From: Onchidella celtica
Lineage: Eukaryota > Mollusca > Gastropoda > Systellommatophora > Onchidiidae
Length of the DNA stretch: 64,000 bases
Reading direction: 5' to 3'
NCBI GenBank assembly: GCA_963931925.1
Contig: OZ007572.1
Span: 22,988,730-23,052,729 of the forward strand
Shown here: one piece after another, positions 1 through 13,200 of the stretch
Layout: each line of letters opens with the position of its first letter
How positions within the stretch are numbered: position 1 is the stretch's first letter
The notes under the pieces: model-generated
Databases searched by the model: none
What the model was told of the DNA's origin: nothing
What the model saw: only the letters and a program-made list of their open reading frames with translations
Position numbers and translations under genes: made by a program

Positions 1-7
1 CCATGAG

Positions 8-1244
8 TGTCAAGAACAGATTTAATCCATAAATGTTTCCACTGACTAAATTTTTGTGAGAGAGCAGTGAGTAATTTTTACAAACATAATTATTGTGCGA
101 GCCAGCATAACTTGGTCTCGTAAACTAGTTGTTTTGAACAGTTTTTTTTATAATAGATAGACAGAAGATGTGGGGAAGGATAGACGGACAGCGTAGGTGT
201 GCATGACTGAGCACTTGTTGTATCTCGTGTTTTGAACTAGGGTTAGTAAAGAGGGAAGGGGTGAGTAGGAATTAAATGTTATTGAGACGTCTGTTGACGT
301 ACAGAAAAACCGTGATCCAGAGTAAAAGCTCGGGGTTTTGAACATGTTAAGAATTTATTGCTATAAAATTTATATTATATTGTATTGAAGTAATTCGACC
401 TTTGATGTCGACCCAAGGTCGTTGCGTAGGGCTGTTACTTAAAATAACTCAGTTCGGCAGCTGAGCTAGAAGTGGTTGCACCAATCACAATCCAGGAATT
501 AGACGGTAAGCTGCAGATGCAGTCCAGTATTTAAGGCCATACAGAACTTAGTTCTGGGCCACATGTAGACAATCCATTTACGAGGTGGTCGGCGATAGTC
601 CTCAGCCAGATGAGAGACATAGAGACGCAGTTGAGCAGTCCATTGTGAGGGGCCTGATTTAAAGCTCCAGAGCCTAAGCTACTTGGTTTGATATAAACCC
701 ACAGCGTTTACATCCAGCGCTCTCACTCCTAGTGAGGGCCGCATGGTGAGAGTCCATACTAATTTGTAATGATGAAAGTGAACCGTTCTACTTACTTTTG
801 AAGACAGTTTCAGAGCTACCGCCAGACAACGCATGGTTGTACAAGCATTCTCCATGGCGTGTCTAGAGGAAATGTCCATATCATAACATGTCTCATTGAA
901 TTAATAGAATTTAAACTGTTATATCCGTCGCCACGTGCGCGGATTCTTTTTGCCATATAACTCATATGACCTGCAAGTAGTTAGATTGAATACGTTAGTC
1001 TTTATAAAAGCTGTAGTTCCATTAGTTAGATTCAGTTGCCTTTGAATTGATATTTATATTTATAATTATATTTGTTACATTAATTCCTGTAATTAAACTG
1101 CCCTACAGTTCTGCTAAAATTGAAAGCAATTGATTTATTTAGTTTTTAGAGTGCAAGTATTTATTTTTGTGTGTTCGTCGATTGTGGGAGCGGACCTCGA
1201 AAGAGTGTCAGTCGAAATATCCCCATGTAACCCACATCGCGACA
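8..1244 (+). repeat. LTR of the Gmr1-a family, left arm of palindrome
   Basis: This 1237-bp LTR has TGTC...GACA termini and runs from the U3 end (position 8) to the U5 end (1244). It aligns over its full length with the LTR at 57669-58905. A TATA-like TTTATAAAAG lies at 1001-1010, near the expected U3/R boundary. The short open frames inside it are repeated identically in every LTR copy and look like chance ORFs. Confidence 0.9.
1001..1010 (+). promoter_or_regulatory. Putative TATA box of LTR (TTTATAAAAG)
   Basis: A canonical TATA-like motif lies about 235 bp before the LTR 3' end. It is conserved in the arm at 1264-2500 and in the 5' LTR of the complete element, but is deleted from that element's 3' LTR. 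The promoter role is inferred from position and sequence only. Confidence 0.4.
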
Positions 1245-1263
1245 CTGGAGGGGACCCGGGTAG
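1245..1263 (+). other. 19-bp palindrome spacer resembling a tRNA primer-binding site
   Basis: The spacer is one C followed by 18 nt that begin TGGAGGGGAC. In the full-length element the same 11 bases (CTGGAGGGGAC) directly follow the U5 end of the 5' LTR, where a primer-binding site belongs. The last 8 spacer bases (CCGGGTAG) differ from that element's leader. An 18-nt tail after the LTR is the length expected if the tRNA 3' end had been copied. No specific tRNA could be assigned. Confidence 0.6.
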
Positions 1264-2500
1264 TGTCGCGATGTGGGTTACATGGGGATATTTCGACTGA
1301 CACTCTTTCGAGGTCCGCTCCCACAATCGACGAACACACAAAAATAAATACTTGCACTCTAAAAACTAAATAAATCAATTGCTTTCAATTTTAGCAGAAC
1401 TGTAGGGCAGTTTAATTACAGGAATTAATGTAACAAATATAATTATAAATATAAATATCAATTCAAAGGCAACTGAATCTAACTAATGGAACTACAGCTT
1501 TTATAAAGACTAACGTATTCAATCTAACTACTTGCAGGTCATATGAGTTATATGGCAAAAAGAATCCGCGCACGTGGCGACGGATATAACAGTTTAAATT
1601 CTATTAATTCAATGAGACATGTTATGATATGGACATTTCCTCTAGACACGCCATGGAGAATGCTTGTACAACCATGCGTTGTCTGGCGGTAGCTCTGAAA
1701 CTGTCTTCAAAAGTAAGTAGAACGGTTCACTTTCATCATTACAAATTAGTATGGACTCTCACCATGCGGCCCTCACTAGGAGTGAGAGCGCTGGATGTAA
1801 ACGCTGTGGGTTTATATCAAACCAAGTAGCTTAGGCTCTGGAGCTTTAAATCAGGCCCCTCACAATGGACTGCTCAACTGCGTCTCTATGTCTCTCATCT
1901 GGCTGAGGACTATCGCCGACCACCTCGTAAATGGATTGTCTACATGTGGCCCAGAACTAAGTTCTGTATGGCCTTAAATACTGGACTGCATCTGCAGCTT
2001 ACCGTCTAATTCCTGGATTGTGATTGGTGCAACCACTTCTAGCTCAGCTGCCGAACTGAGTTATTTTAAGTAACAGCCCTACGCAACGACCTTGGGTCGA
2101 CATCAAAGGTCGAATTACTTCAATACAATATAATATAAATTTTATAGCAATAAATTCTTAACATGTTCAAAACCCCGAGCTTTTACTCTGGATCACGGTT
2201 TTTCTGTACGTCAACAGACGTCTCAATAACATTTAATTCCTACTCACCCCTTCCCTCTTTACTAACCCTAGTTCAAAACACGAGATACAACAAGTGCTCA
2301 GTCATGCACACCTACGCTGTCCGTCTATCCTTCCCCACATCTTCTGTCTATCTATTATAAAAAAAACTGTTCAAAACAACTTGTTTACGAGACCAAGTTA
2401 TGCTGGCTCGCACAATAATTACGTTTGTAAAAATTACTCACTGCTCTCTCACAAAAATTTAGTCAGTGGAAACATTTATGGATTAAATCTGTTCTTGACA
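1264..2500 (-). repeat. LTR of the Gmr1-a family, right arm of palindrome
   Basis: This is the inverted copy of the left arm, also 1237 bp. It starts at its U5 end (TGTCGCGATG on the plus strand) and ends at its U3 end (CTTGACA). The TATA-like motif is at 1498-1507 on the opposite strand. The following ATGAG matches the bases before the left arm. Confidence 0.9.
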
Positions 2501-2505
2501 ATGAG

Positions 2506-4284
2506 AATGTACTTTCAAAACATTGCAGCTGATTCTTAAGAATGAACAGACATGGATTTTACAAGCAAATGCATGACTAGTGAAGACAATAAATAGATCA
2601 GTGTATAACCAAGTTATCGTGTCCTTGTTTTGTTAACCTATTTTAGTTCCCTGAATAACCAAATAATAGGCTTAAATAACCAACATATACTAAATTTTGC
2701 ATTTAGCCTGAAAATTTGAGCACTACTATTTCATGAGATTCGAGGATGCAATCTGTGCTACCACAGCATAGGTTGAACTAATATTATGTGAGTGACTCAA
2801 TGAGCTTGAGGAATATAATAAACAGCCTTTACAGCTATCAGTTAACAGAAAAAAATTTGAGAACTTATGACAAACACATATAAGACATTATATGATGTGT
2901 GTAATGATAATTAATCATGTAACAAAGTTCAACTTAACACTTGAATCATACTATAATGGTGGTGCTAGAGGATGAACCTATGAGCACGTAAACCTTTGTG
3001 ACCGCAAGGCCAAAAATGGTGAAACTCTGTGTGCTTGTCTTAATTTTCAATGATGAATTACAGGGACACATCCATTTTGGACAAAATTAAGTCTTATATG
3101 TCATTTATTTACGTTTTTTGCTGCCCCCCCCAAAAAAAACAAAATAAACCCACTTTCGTCAAGTAAAATCCAATTGTGTTATAGGAAATTTTGTTCCCCC
3201 CCATTCTTTACATATTGCTGGCCAAAAATCAACTTTAAATATCACATCTGTGTATTCTATGACTCAATGGGCACACCAGTTAATAATAAACAGAAATTTA
3301 ACGTCCCCACCCTCCCTCCACCAACACATAGATCGATGCACTTTGTACATATTTTTTTTTCACGGGAACAATATTTTTCTCACAGGAACACAGATCATGT
3401 TTGACAAACACTTCTTTGTGTAAGAAATGGAACCCAAAACAAGGACACAAGACTTTCTGTGGAGTGATGAAATGAGCACACAAAGATTTGATTTTCAACA
3501 TGGTCAGGATTCCGAGATGCTGAGAATTAACATGGAGAAGTCTGAAAGATGAAAATCACTGATTTGTCCTCTGCCTTAACCAATCAACACAGTCCACATA
3601 GTGCTCCCTGCAATTTATTATTACTTTTTAATCTCCTTTCATCATAGGTATATCTTTTTTTTTTTTTTAAAACATAGCCAATATGAATCAAATAACTTGC
3701 CATGTTTATAAAAAAAGGTTAAAGTGTGGCAAATAAAACAAACAAAAGTTTTTGTTACAAAAAAACACAAATTATCCAAATAACTCCATAAGAATGAAAA
3801 TATAAGAAACCATATGAGCTTTCTGTCACCAAGAACCTCCATTCCATTTTAAAAAAAAAAAAAGAAAAGAAAAAAAGAAATGGAATATTGAAAGAATAAT
3901 TATAAACCCAAGAACTTGAGCTCATAATTCAGACTATAATTTTTATTACTGAATTCCAGGATAAATCTGAATGGAGACAGTTACATTGGGCTTTTTCTGA
4001 CCTGCATTTAAAAGTCTGCCTCATACAGGTTGACTGTATGTGGTACATTGTAAATGACTTAAATTATTTGTGCAGAATCAAGCTTTTGTGCTGGAAAAAT
4101 AAATACCTTTCCATTTCATGACATGCTCTGCTACATCTAATATTCAAATCTTAAATTTCATTTTCAGAAACTGGATGGTAAAGATTAAGTAACTGGCCAG
4201 GATATATACGGTTATAAATAAGCACAGGGAACACAAAGCCATGGTAAAAAGCACGGATCTTGAACAGCAAGCAGCTTTCAATGA
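2506..4284. other. Non-coding stretch downstream of the TMEM116-like gene
   Basis: No convincing coding exon is visible on either strand. Homopolymer runs (C/A near 3125-3140, T near 3655, A near 3850) and AT-rich sequence predominate. The part nearest 4285 should hold the 3' UTR of the minus-strand TMEM116-like gene. The open frames here are short and have no recognisable motif. Confidence 0.5.
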
Positions 4285-7200
4285 CTATAGTGTTACTGAC
4301 ATTGTCGGTGAGCGATTTGATCCAAGGAGGGATGACCTTTCTGTCAAAGCTCTGCGGAAGCTGTCCCTCTTCCAACCATATACAATACTGTTCAGCAGCC
4401 CTTGTAGGGGTGCCAAAAGAACCTTGAAAATAAAAATGAAGCGACTCATACTGAAACCAAAGCCAAAATTTTATCCTGTAGGTATGTGTTAAATTTCAGT
4501 ACTCTACAAATGGTTAAACAAAAACTTTGTGCCCTAGCTTTGACACAGCCACATTCAAATACAAGCTCAAAGAGCACTGCAAGTATAAAAGATTCACCTA
4601 GATAACAATGCTGGCAGTTTTCACGATTTATCATGATTTCTCTAAAGAGTATGATTTCTGAACATGTGCATAATTAACATATTGCCTGTTACTATAATAT
4701 GATTTTTAATCTTTACAATTTTCATTTTACATGAATCAAGAAAATATGTGTGAAATTCTTACCTGTATTATAAACAGAGGGTAAAAATTTGAAAAATTAA
4801 GGTCACTTGTGAATGATATTATTCCTGCAATGATTGCTGAAATATGAAAGAAATAGGCAAATGTAAAGTTTCATAAAATAAAATGTTATTTATAATGCCA
4901 CTGCTGTCAAAGAGCAAATGCCACTGACAAAATGATTTGAAAGGCATGGAACATTATGTCACAAGCTGCTTAAAATATCTGACTGTCATATAGAACAAAC
5001 GTTATCATGCACTGTCAGCTTTCCAGTAAACTCCTTTACACACACATGGTGCCAAGTACAAAGTGCTAAAATTAGCAATAATTGCCAAAGCTTCGAAGTT
5101 AACATTTTCTCATTCAATCTGCATTTCTTTCTCCATATAATACTTAATTTACTTTGGTGACTGCACTGATGTCACATGATATGACTACTGGTATTGAAAA
5201 GAACAAAACATGATGCGGCCATTAGCACTGTGCTGAAAAATAACCATAATGCATTGTAATATTCCACAAGATTAAGATTACTTTACATATCATTACACTA
5301 AGAGTTCACAGAAAAAAATTCCAGTAAAAACTAAAACCGGAGATTTAAAAAAAAAATAATTTCACGACATACAGAAAACCCCGGAAAACATCTGGTCAAA
5401 AGACAACAATGAAAACTAAAAACAGCAAAACTAAACACAACTATACAGTAAAACTAAAACTGAAATTTAAAAAGAAATCATTTCTTGACACACAGAAAGT
5501 CCTGGAAAATATCTGGCCAAAAGAGAACAATGAAGCATACTCACAGGGCAACCAGCACATGATGAAGACACTTTGGTATAAAAAGGTTTTTCTTTTCAGT
5601 AACGTTTCTTCCTGTCTTTGATGGTAGCTCAACAATCCTGTGGAAAAAATAGAAGTCCTTAATTTCCAGATTGGCTCTGGTTAGCATTTTTCATGAATTT
5701 GTCAAGTATTTCTGGGGGAAATTACATCAATTAACTCATTTTAAAATTCATACTGTGATGGACAATAAAAGTTGTAATTACACTGCTCACATAAGCTCAC
5801 TTCATGTAGGAGGCCCTGTTTGCTTGACTGGGAGTTAGCAAGTCTCCTGTATCAATTACAGATGAATCCGCTTAAAGTCAACTCGGGACAGGAAAAAATG
5901 GCTGACTTCAAGGTTGGCAGAAACCAATTTCAGGGGACACAACCTGTGTTATATCAAATATTATTTAGGTTATGTCCCTTGTCCCAAGATGGGTGAAGAG
6001 AGTTTAGCATGGGACTGCTGTGTGTGTGTGTGTCTTTGTTTTCCTGCCAACCCCAGACAGATGAAGAGAGCCAAGTTTAGGACTGTTGTGTGTGTAGGCC
6101 TACTTCTAGGTCCAGTGCTATGTGTGTCTATCACACACACACACACACATGTGAAATAGCCGGTGCATACAGTGAAATGGTGGACCCACAGGCTATAGGC
6201 TAGGCTGTAGGCCTACTGTGTGGAAAAGCGTCTCTCTGATTTTTTATTTGCCTGTCGCCACCATTCATGGCTGTCGGTCGGTCTTATGGCATTGATTTTA
6301 AGCAAAAACACCACTGAAGCCGTTGACATTATATCAGAAACAAAATCAATAGAATAAAGAGAAAAAAACGGGACCGCCGAAAGTGGTGGAGTTTCAGCGA
6401 GTTGACTTCTTGCAGATTCAACTGTGCGTTTATTCTTATCTGTGTGAAACTATCAATGATTTCTCCTGTGATGTGAAATTTCAACTGCCCATGCAAGGGA
6501 CAATATTTCTGAAGCATAATGGCTGATCTGCCTTTGGACCACTAAAGTATATGGTTTTAAATCTCTTTAATCAGTACAAATTGCCTCAAAATGAAAAGTC
6601 TGCAAAGATGAAATTCAAAACCATTGTGTCAAGATATTGTTGTGCTGTCTTGTGCTCTGTGGTTTTCTTTTGTCCACAGCATTTTCAAATCCAGAATTTC
6701 ATCAGGAGGCGTGCCGTTGGTTATCAACTCTTCAATCTGTACTGAGGGTAGCTGTTGTGTTTGAGGAAATCGTCTGATGCTGCATTGATGGTTAAAGAAA
6801 ATCCAATTGTGTGTCACTAGAAGCCAAAACCGTTTGAGAGAATAAAGCACTGTTTATTGACCTTGAGCAATACCAAGCTATATTTTGCAAATTTTAATTT
6901 AATAAAAGCCACTTTTTTTTCTGATTTTAGCGATATTACTTTTTGAAAAGGGTCAACATTTGCAAGCTTAAGTGTTAAGAAATATTCACATCACACCATA
7001 CAAAAGACAGTGATAAAGGCTCTCACCTCTCCTAATTACCAGCTGTCTGTATACTTTCCTGATCATTACATATAGAATCTGAAATACAGAATGTAGATGA
7101 TGCAAATCTGTCCACTGAAATAAGGCAACACTGGAAAATAATACTGGTGCCCTAGGCTACTGTTACAGAGAAAGTACAAATGAGAGAGGGGTATGATCAA

Positions 7201-10200
7201 GATTATTGTAGGATTAATATACTGCCGCCTACTTACAAATCTTACATATCGTATCCCGGCTATGAAATGGCATCTATGGCACCTATAAGTAAAGTATCAG
7301 TTTTGAATGTCTCTTCAGACTTTTTCATTCATAGCACAGTGATCAGATATAATCACAAGAGAAGCAAAATGTTTTGAAACACGTTCATCTCATTTTGATC
7401 AATGTTAAATGAAGAACAGTTCTGCAGCACAAGCTTTTTCTTTTGTGTTTGGATTTTACAGTGACAGACATTGCATTTCACATCTCCAATACTGTTTTAT
7501 CATATCTGAATATCTGTCTTTTTTCATAATGTAAAAGTATTAGTGGTGAAATTGTTATCAAATCCAATATTCAATCTGTCCACAATTTTTCTCTTCCTTC
7601 CAATTACCAGTACTTGCTGTACAAAATAAAATGCACCAGATATATAATACTGAAATAAATAGATAAATGCAGATTTAACACTCCCACTATAAACAATACT
7701 GCTCACCAGATTGGACACCATGACCACAACAAGAGGAAGAAGAAAAAAGATCTTGATCAGTTTATGTTCCCTGGGGCTGTCCTGATGACAAAACAAAAAA
7801 AAGGCACATTTCCTTAGGCATTTATTTTTTATCGCTAATTAATATCAGCTTCATTTACGAATTTTTTCGTTTGCCATTATCTGCATTTCCATGCAAATCT
7901 GTCATGTTAAACAGCAAATGAAAACTGAAAAATGAGATGACTTGTCACTGATATAACTTAACTGAAAATGTAAATAAAATATGCTGTATAATTTGATAGT
8001 ATTTATTCTTGCATTTCACCTACCCAGCAATCGCCGTCATCAAAGCGAAAATCAGGGAAGCATCTGAAAGACATTTATAAATCATTAGATGATAATGTGC
8101 AATTTTGTTTTGTACACTAAGCCTCATAAAAAGTTAAAAATTCCTTGCAGAAACTATAAAACTTTAAGGACTTAGAAAACAATGAATAGAAAGATCTCCT
8201 CACGAAATCATATTTTGTAAACGATTTGAAGAGCTTAGTTTTATATCATGCCTACGCCACAAAATGCTGTAACTGAGATATTTAGCAAAGCGTATTCTTA
8301 GTAAATACTTTTGACTCTGAAAACCCCAACTCTTTCAAGGGGCTCACTCTAATTAATAGTAATAGTCCTATGTCCAGGCTTAATGTGCTTTGCACAGAAG
8401 ATAAAATATTTTGCGGATCTTTATGCATAACCTGTACAGTTTGTTTTGAAATTGCGATGGATTTAAGCAAGGTATAGAACTAAGCCCTTCAATTAATATT
8501 GTTTAGTTAATCTATATAAATAAATTTGGGCAAAATAAAAACTAGGTTTTTATTTGATGTACATAATACATGCAGAAACAAATGTGACCCAAAGATTAGC
8601 CACGGCAAACGAGAATCGACATTTTTTTTCCCATGCCCACTTATTTCAACTATTAGTGTACCTTGATGACTTGTAAAATGGGTTGGATATGTTACATAAT
8701 TTGCCTCTTGAATGTTCAATTCACCTGGGCTGTCATTTGGCAAAATAAGATAAAGCAATAAGCTTAACAATTGCATCTGTAGGACAATTTTCTCCATGAT
8801 GGCGCTGCTCCTCAATGTTAATAACATCTAACATAACAAACACTGGTAATTTCTATAGCTCTGTCATGGGTTAGTTTTGTGAGTATTGCCCATTGCACTA
8901 AAACTATAATGATCTTGTTAACAAACAAAATTATTTTTTAGAACATGCCAACCACTATAAAGCTAGGAAGAATGGTCTCTCTCTATATCTTTGTCTGAAT
9001 TAGAGTATATCAATGATGAGTCAAAATCAATATATATAACCAAGTGCAAAGTTTAAAAAATTGCTTTTTTCAAATTTTCCCTTGTGGTTAAATACAGTAA
9101 GTCAGGCCATTGTGATTTTCATCTGTGTTTTTTTTTCAATTCTTAATTTAAGCAGCGTTTTCATATGTGCAGAAGCTGCAACAAACATCAAAATCAAAAA
9201 TTCGTCAAGCAGTAAAAAGAAAAAAATGTTTCCATAGGTACTCGACATACATGAAAACATTCTTTCTCTTTTACTACTTGAGGGGTTTTGATGTTCTGTT
9301 TCTGTACACATGAAAACATAGCTTTACACTCCTTCAAATCTAATATTTTCAAATGGAAAGTAGTACACGGCGGTTTCAGAACAGCGCACTTAGTTAATGG
9401 CATTCCTCGCCAAGCCCGTCGGGTCAGGCACGGGTCAAGTTACCTGAGCCCAGCTGGGCCGGCTTGCGGTAAAATCGCTGCTCTGTGCTATTACGTATGC
9501 GGTGAAAAAATACGCGTGAGCTTCACAGTTTAAGTCAAGTAATAAATTTGAGGATATCAAAAGAAAGAGTTTTTAATGCTCTTAACAGACATATAATTTT
9601 CATGACAAGGGTATAAATATGCATACAACGAGGAAGCGCTTGAAACAAGGGCATATGTAGTAAGTTAGTCACAATATATGTTTTAAAAAAATTCATATTA
9701 AGAAACTGACACTTTAAAATCGTGTCGTTTAAACTTCAACTCAAAGCCCACTGATTGACCTTTCATACATACATACTTTTAGCGCTAAGCGTCTTCAAAT
9801 GCATTGTCAGAGTCCATAATTTACTACATAGATAATGTGCTAGCGGGATGGATACACAGAAACTTAATATCTCAGGTAACTTTCCTACCGAAACTCCATG
9901 GTAATAAAGACAATCTGAATAGAGCACCATTGTTCACACACTGAGGTTTCTCACGATGTAAATTTCTACCTACAAGATCTTACAACGCACTTGAAAACAC
10001 GGAGACACATTGTTAAAATTCCCACAAAACACTATCAATATCTCCTGTGATGGAATCTTTACTGTTGTGACTTGCTTCTTCAATTTTTTTTTGCTTTTGT
10101 TGTTTTTGCCAGGAAATCAATGATTTCAGCTCTAGCTGTACTTGTAAAAGATGTTCGTTCATGGCTGTCTTTAACTCTGTATGTTCATTTCTTTCTCCTA

Positions 10201-13200
10201 ATGCTTTTGTCTCAATTTTTTAATTGTCGAATGTAGTTGTTCCCCGTCCTGTTCTCTTTCTATCCTGGATATCCTGTTCTTGATAAGTCGAGGCAATATG
10301 TTTCAAAATATGGAATTTCAGTGTTATTTTGTAGGGCAAACATATTTTCCATCTCCGGATAATACTGTGTTTTGTCTGCCATGACTTGGCCCTGGATGGG
10401 CCCAGTGGGGACAAGAATGTGAAATAAATGTGTGGACTAAAGAGTACATGTGGCACTTATTACGTATACTGAACTTCTTCCTGATTGTGTGTGTGTAGTA
10501 TCAATAGTGGCTTGAAAGTCGTGTCGGTGTGGTTGTCATGGGTGTTATTCGTTTCATGTATTTGTGACAGCGATTTACTATAAAAGGCCGGCTGTGGTAA
10601 ATTATCCAAATGATGCGACATATGGGATTTAAAGTCTGTAGATTGTGTAGGTTTCTTCTGTGGTGTTGTTTTTTGCTGAGTTCGCTCGCCACAAGCTTTA
10701 CGCAGATTGTTCTCACTTGTTCACACTGTCCGTATGGTGTTGGTGGGATAGTTTTGTTGTTCAATTATCAGAAAATCCATATCCAAACAATGTTACTAAA
10801 TTGTATCATTGCTAAGTATTTCAAGTCCTTAATTTCCACAGTTTAATAGCAGTTTCCTTTTTTTTTTTCTCACTGTTTAACCCAGGTGACACAACTTTAC
10901 CTACTGATAAGTCATTTATTTATGGACGCCTCATGACAATTCTTTCTTTACTACACGTCTTAACAGTTGCCGCAAGTGAAGAAGCAACTATGGACAACTT
11001 TTAAAGTATCAATTAATTTACATGAATTTTAAAAACAAAAAAATGAAAAATCTGACCAGAAATTACACACACTTTTCAAAACTTGCTCAAGATTGAATGA
11101 ATAATGCAATCACAACCGGACAAAGACAAGGACAGTCAGCAGGTGCTGGGCTTTTAATTGATATCTCACAGTTATAGATTTTCATGAAAGGTTCAGTGAT
11201 AGAAAAGCTGACAAAACGGCCAATTTTTTAATTTTGCGGCATCCGATAAGGTTTAGCGGCAGTGGTACCTGTGCGCCTGTCAAGACAAGGATCAGCCCGT
11301 GATTAATGACCTTCCCGCTGGTGTACTAAGTGATCCACTCTGGTAGTGAGAATAAAACACCGTGAGTATACAATACCAACTTTCTGAGATCACAAATTAG
11401 GCCAAATCATTACTGAGTGTGTTTTTGCATGCATAATTTTTCAAATGCTTTCTGCAAAATGATATATTTGGAGAGTGTCAATTACATTTAATTCATGCAG
11501 TTTATTTTGTGAATTAACATTCAGAATATATGGCTAATTTTTCACTTACGCAGAACATTCCAGGCAGTCCTGTTTATCATGCGTTGTACTGTTCGATTTC
11601 TCTGTGCTCACAATAGTAAAATTAATCGTCAGTGGAATCAACCTGCAAGACAATTCACACAGCAGGTATAAAACAGGTGAATCTAATCATATCAGTGATA
11701 TCAATTCACAGACTTCTTCTGGAGTTAAAATCAAAGTTACCAAGATGAATGATTTAAAGGAAACCTCTGGATATTCTTCATCCTAGCAATTCCTTTGCAA
11801 TATAAGCCTGCTTAAATGTTAAAATTGTGTTATTTCATTCAGTTCTACACATCATTACATTATCTGTGAAGCAGATCTGGAAATTCTCCTAAAATTACTG
11901 CACGAGTTAGAAATGATTACTAAGTCTTTCAAACTTCATAAGATTTAGTGTTCACTTCAACCTTTCGCTCTTGAATCTCTTTACGCATTCCTAATTACCA
12001 TTCAATACCATCTCAGCTGCGAGGCCAATAATGTAAGATTTTTTATTGTTAAAAACACAGTAAATAAAAATAAGACCACCATGCTTCCCCAGCTCCCCCC
12101 TCTCCACCATTCCCACCATTAAATCTTACCATGCTAGTACATATATCAGATACATCCATGGATTGCTGACTGTAGATTCCTTTTCAAAAAAAAAAATTTT
12201 AAAGATTAAAATGGTGTTTTCAGAAAAAGAGGGGCAAAACAGGTGTACTTCTCAAGACTCCAAAATGATAGGCTGTCTAGTCTTACCTGCGACTTTTTCA
12301 TTAATACGAATTATTTCCTAATATTTTGTGAAAGAACACACACTGAGTACTGAAATGTAACATTGTAAATATCAGTAGCCATTATGTACAATTCTTTGTT
12401 GCATGAACATGATTAAAACTTGTAAAAAATCAAAATAATAACAACAATTAAGAAAGACATCAGAATTAACAAGATAAATTTTACATTCTGCAACTTTTGA
12501 AGGAATTCACCGGTCAGTATTTAAATTTGTATGAAATACCATGAAAAGTGATAAAGTAACTGTGCAAATCGATACTTTTCAAATGGGAGATGGAAGTTGA
12601 TGAGCTTATTAATCTTTATAAATAATCACTACTTTCTAAAAAGCAAAGAACACATATATAAAAAAACTGCTCAAAATTTGGTGTCCTCCAAATTAATGTG
12701 AGAGACATTTTTGTCCAATCTGACAAAGTATTTTTAATTAAGTACATTAACATCAAAGTTGCCTATATATCAGGGATGCCAAATGATATTTGCAAAAAAA
12801 ACCTGAAAACTGAACGTGCCATCTTGTTTGCACCAAAACAAACATTTTTTTAACAGTTTTTAAATAATCACTAACATGCAAAATACAATTAAATACACAT
12901 TGGGCTGACGGAAAAAACGGATTTTTGGCATCCCTGATATAAGAGTTCTCATTTTTTTCTTTTCAAAAAAGTTCAAAATTACAATTAATGGGAACTCACA
13001 ATAGATGTATCCAAATTCATACTGTCCATGAGTTTCCTTCGAAATCGGAAATATGCTTCTAGGGCATATGTCACGGTCAGAAAGAATGCACTTGAGTAAA
13101 AACTCTGAAACATTTAAAAATTAAAAAGATAATGACTGAATGTGTGGAATAATGAGGTGATGGAGCGCATAGCAGTATGTCTGTTCCATCGTTTCATGTA

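Larger units (their letters stand above)
3..2505. mobile_element. Inverted LTR pair (palindromic retroelement insertion) with 5-bp TSD
   Basis: Two copies of one LTR lie tail to tail: 8-1244 in plus orientation and 1264-2500 in minus orientation, with only 19 bp between them. Each outer end is the U3 end (TGTCAAGAAC / GTTCTTGACA). The direct repeat ATGAG at 3-7 and 2501-2505 flanks the unit, as a 5-bp target duplication would. The arms are nearly identical; two differences were noticed in the outer 150 bp. The LTR is the same family as those bounding the Gypsy element at 50046-58905. No internal retroviral genes are present. Direct rather than inverted flanks argue against a fold-back sequencing chimera, although only 7 bases of left flank are visible. 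Confidence 0.85.

Noticed and set aside
1167-1373. Pairs of identical 60-70 aa frames in several places (for example 679-879, 1629-1829, 50366-50566, 58034-58234)
   Set aside because: They are the same chance frames inside copies of one LTR family; no conserved coding signature is visible and LTRs are normally non-coding.
1-2505. Palindrome as a simple assembly or library fold-back artefact
   Set aside because: A fold-back would make the outer flanks inverted copies of each other; instead they are a 5-bp direct repeat typical of integration. The caveat is the very short left flank.
8507-8827. 106-codon minus-strand frame containing LLSLLLYLILP, considered as the TM4 exon
   Set aside because: No acceptor/donor pair gives the phases required by the flanking exons; kept only as an alternative to 9444-9477.
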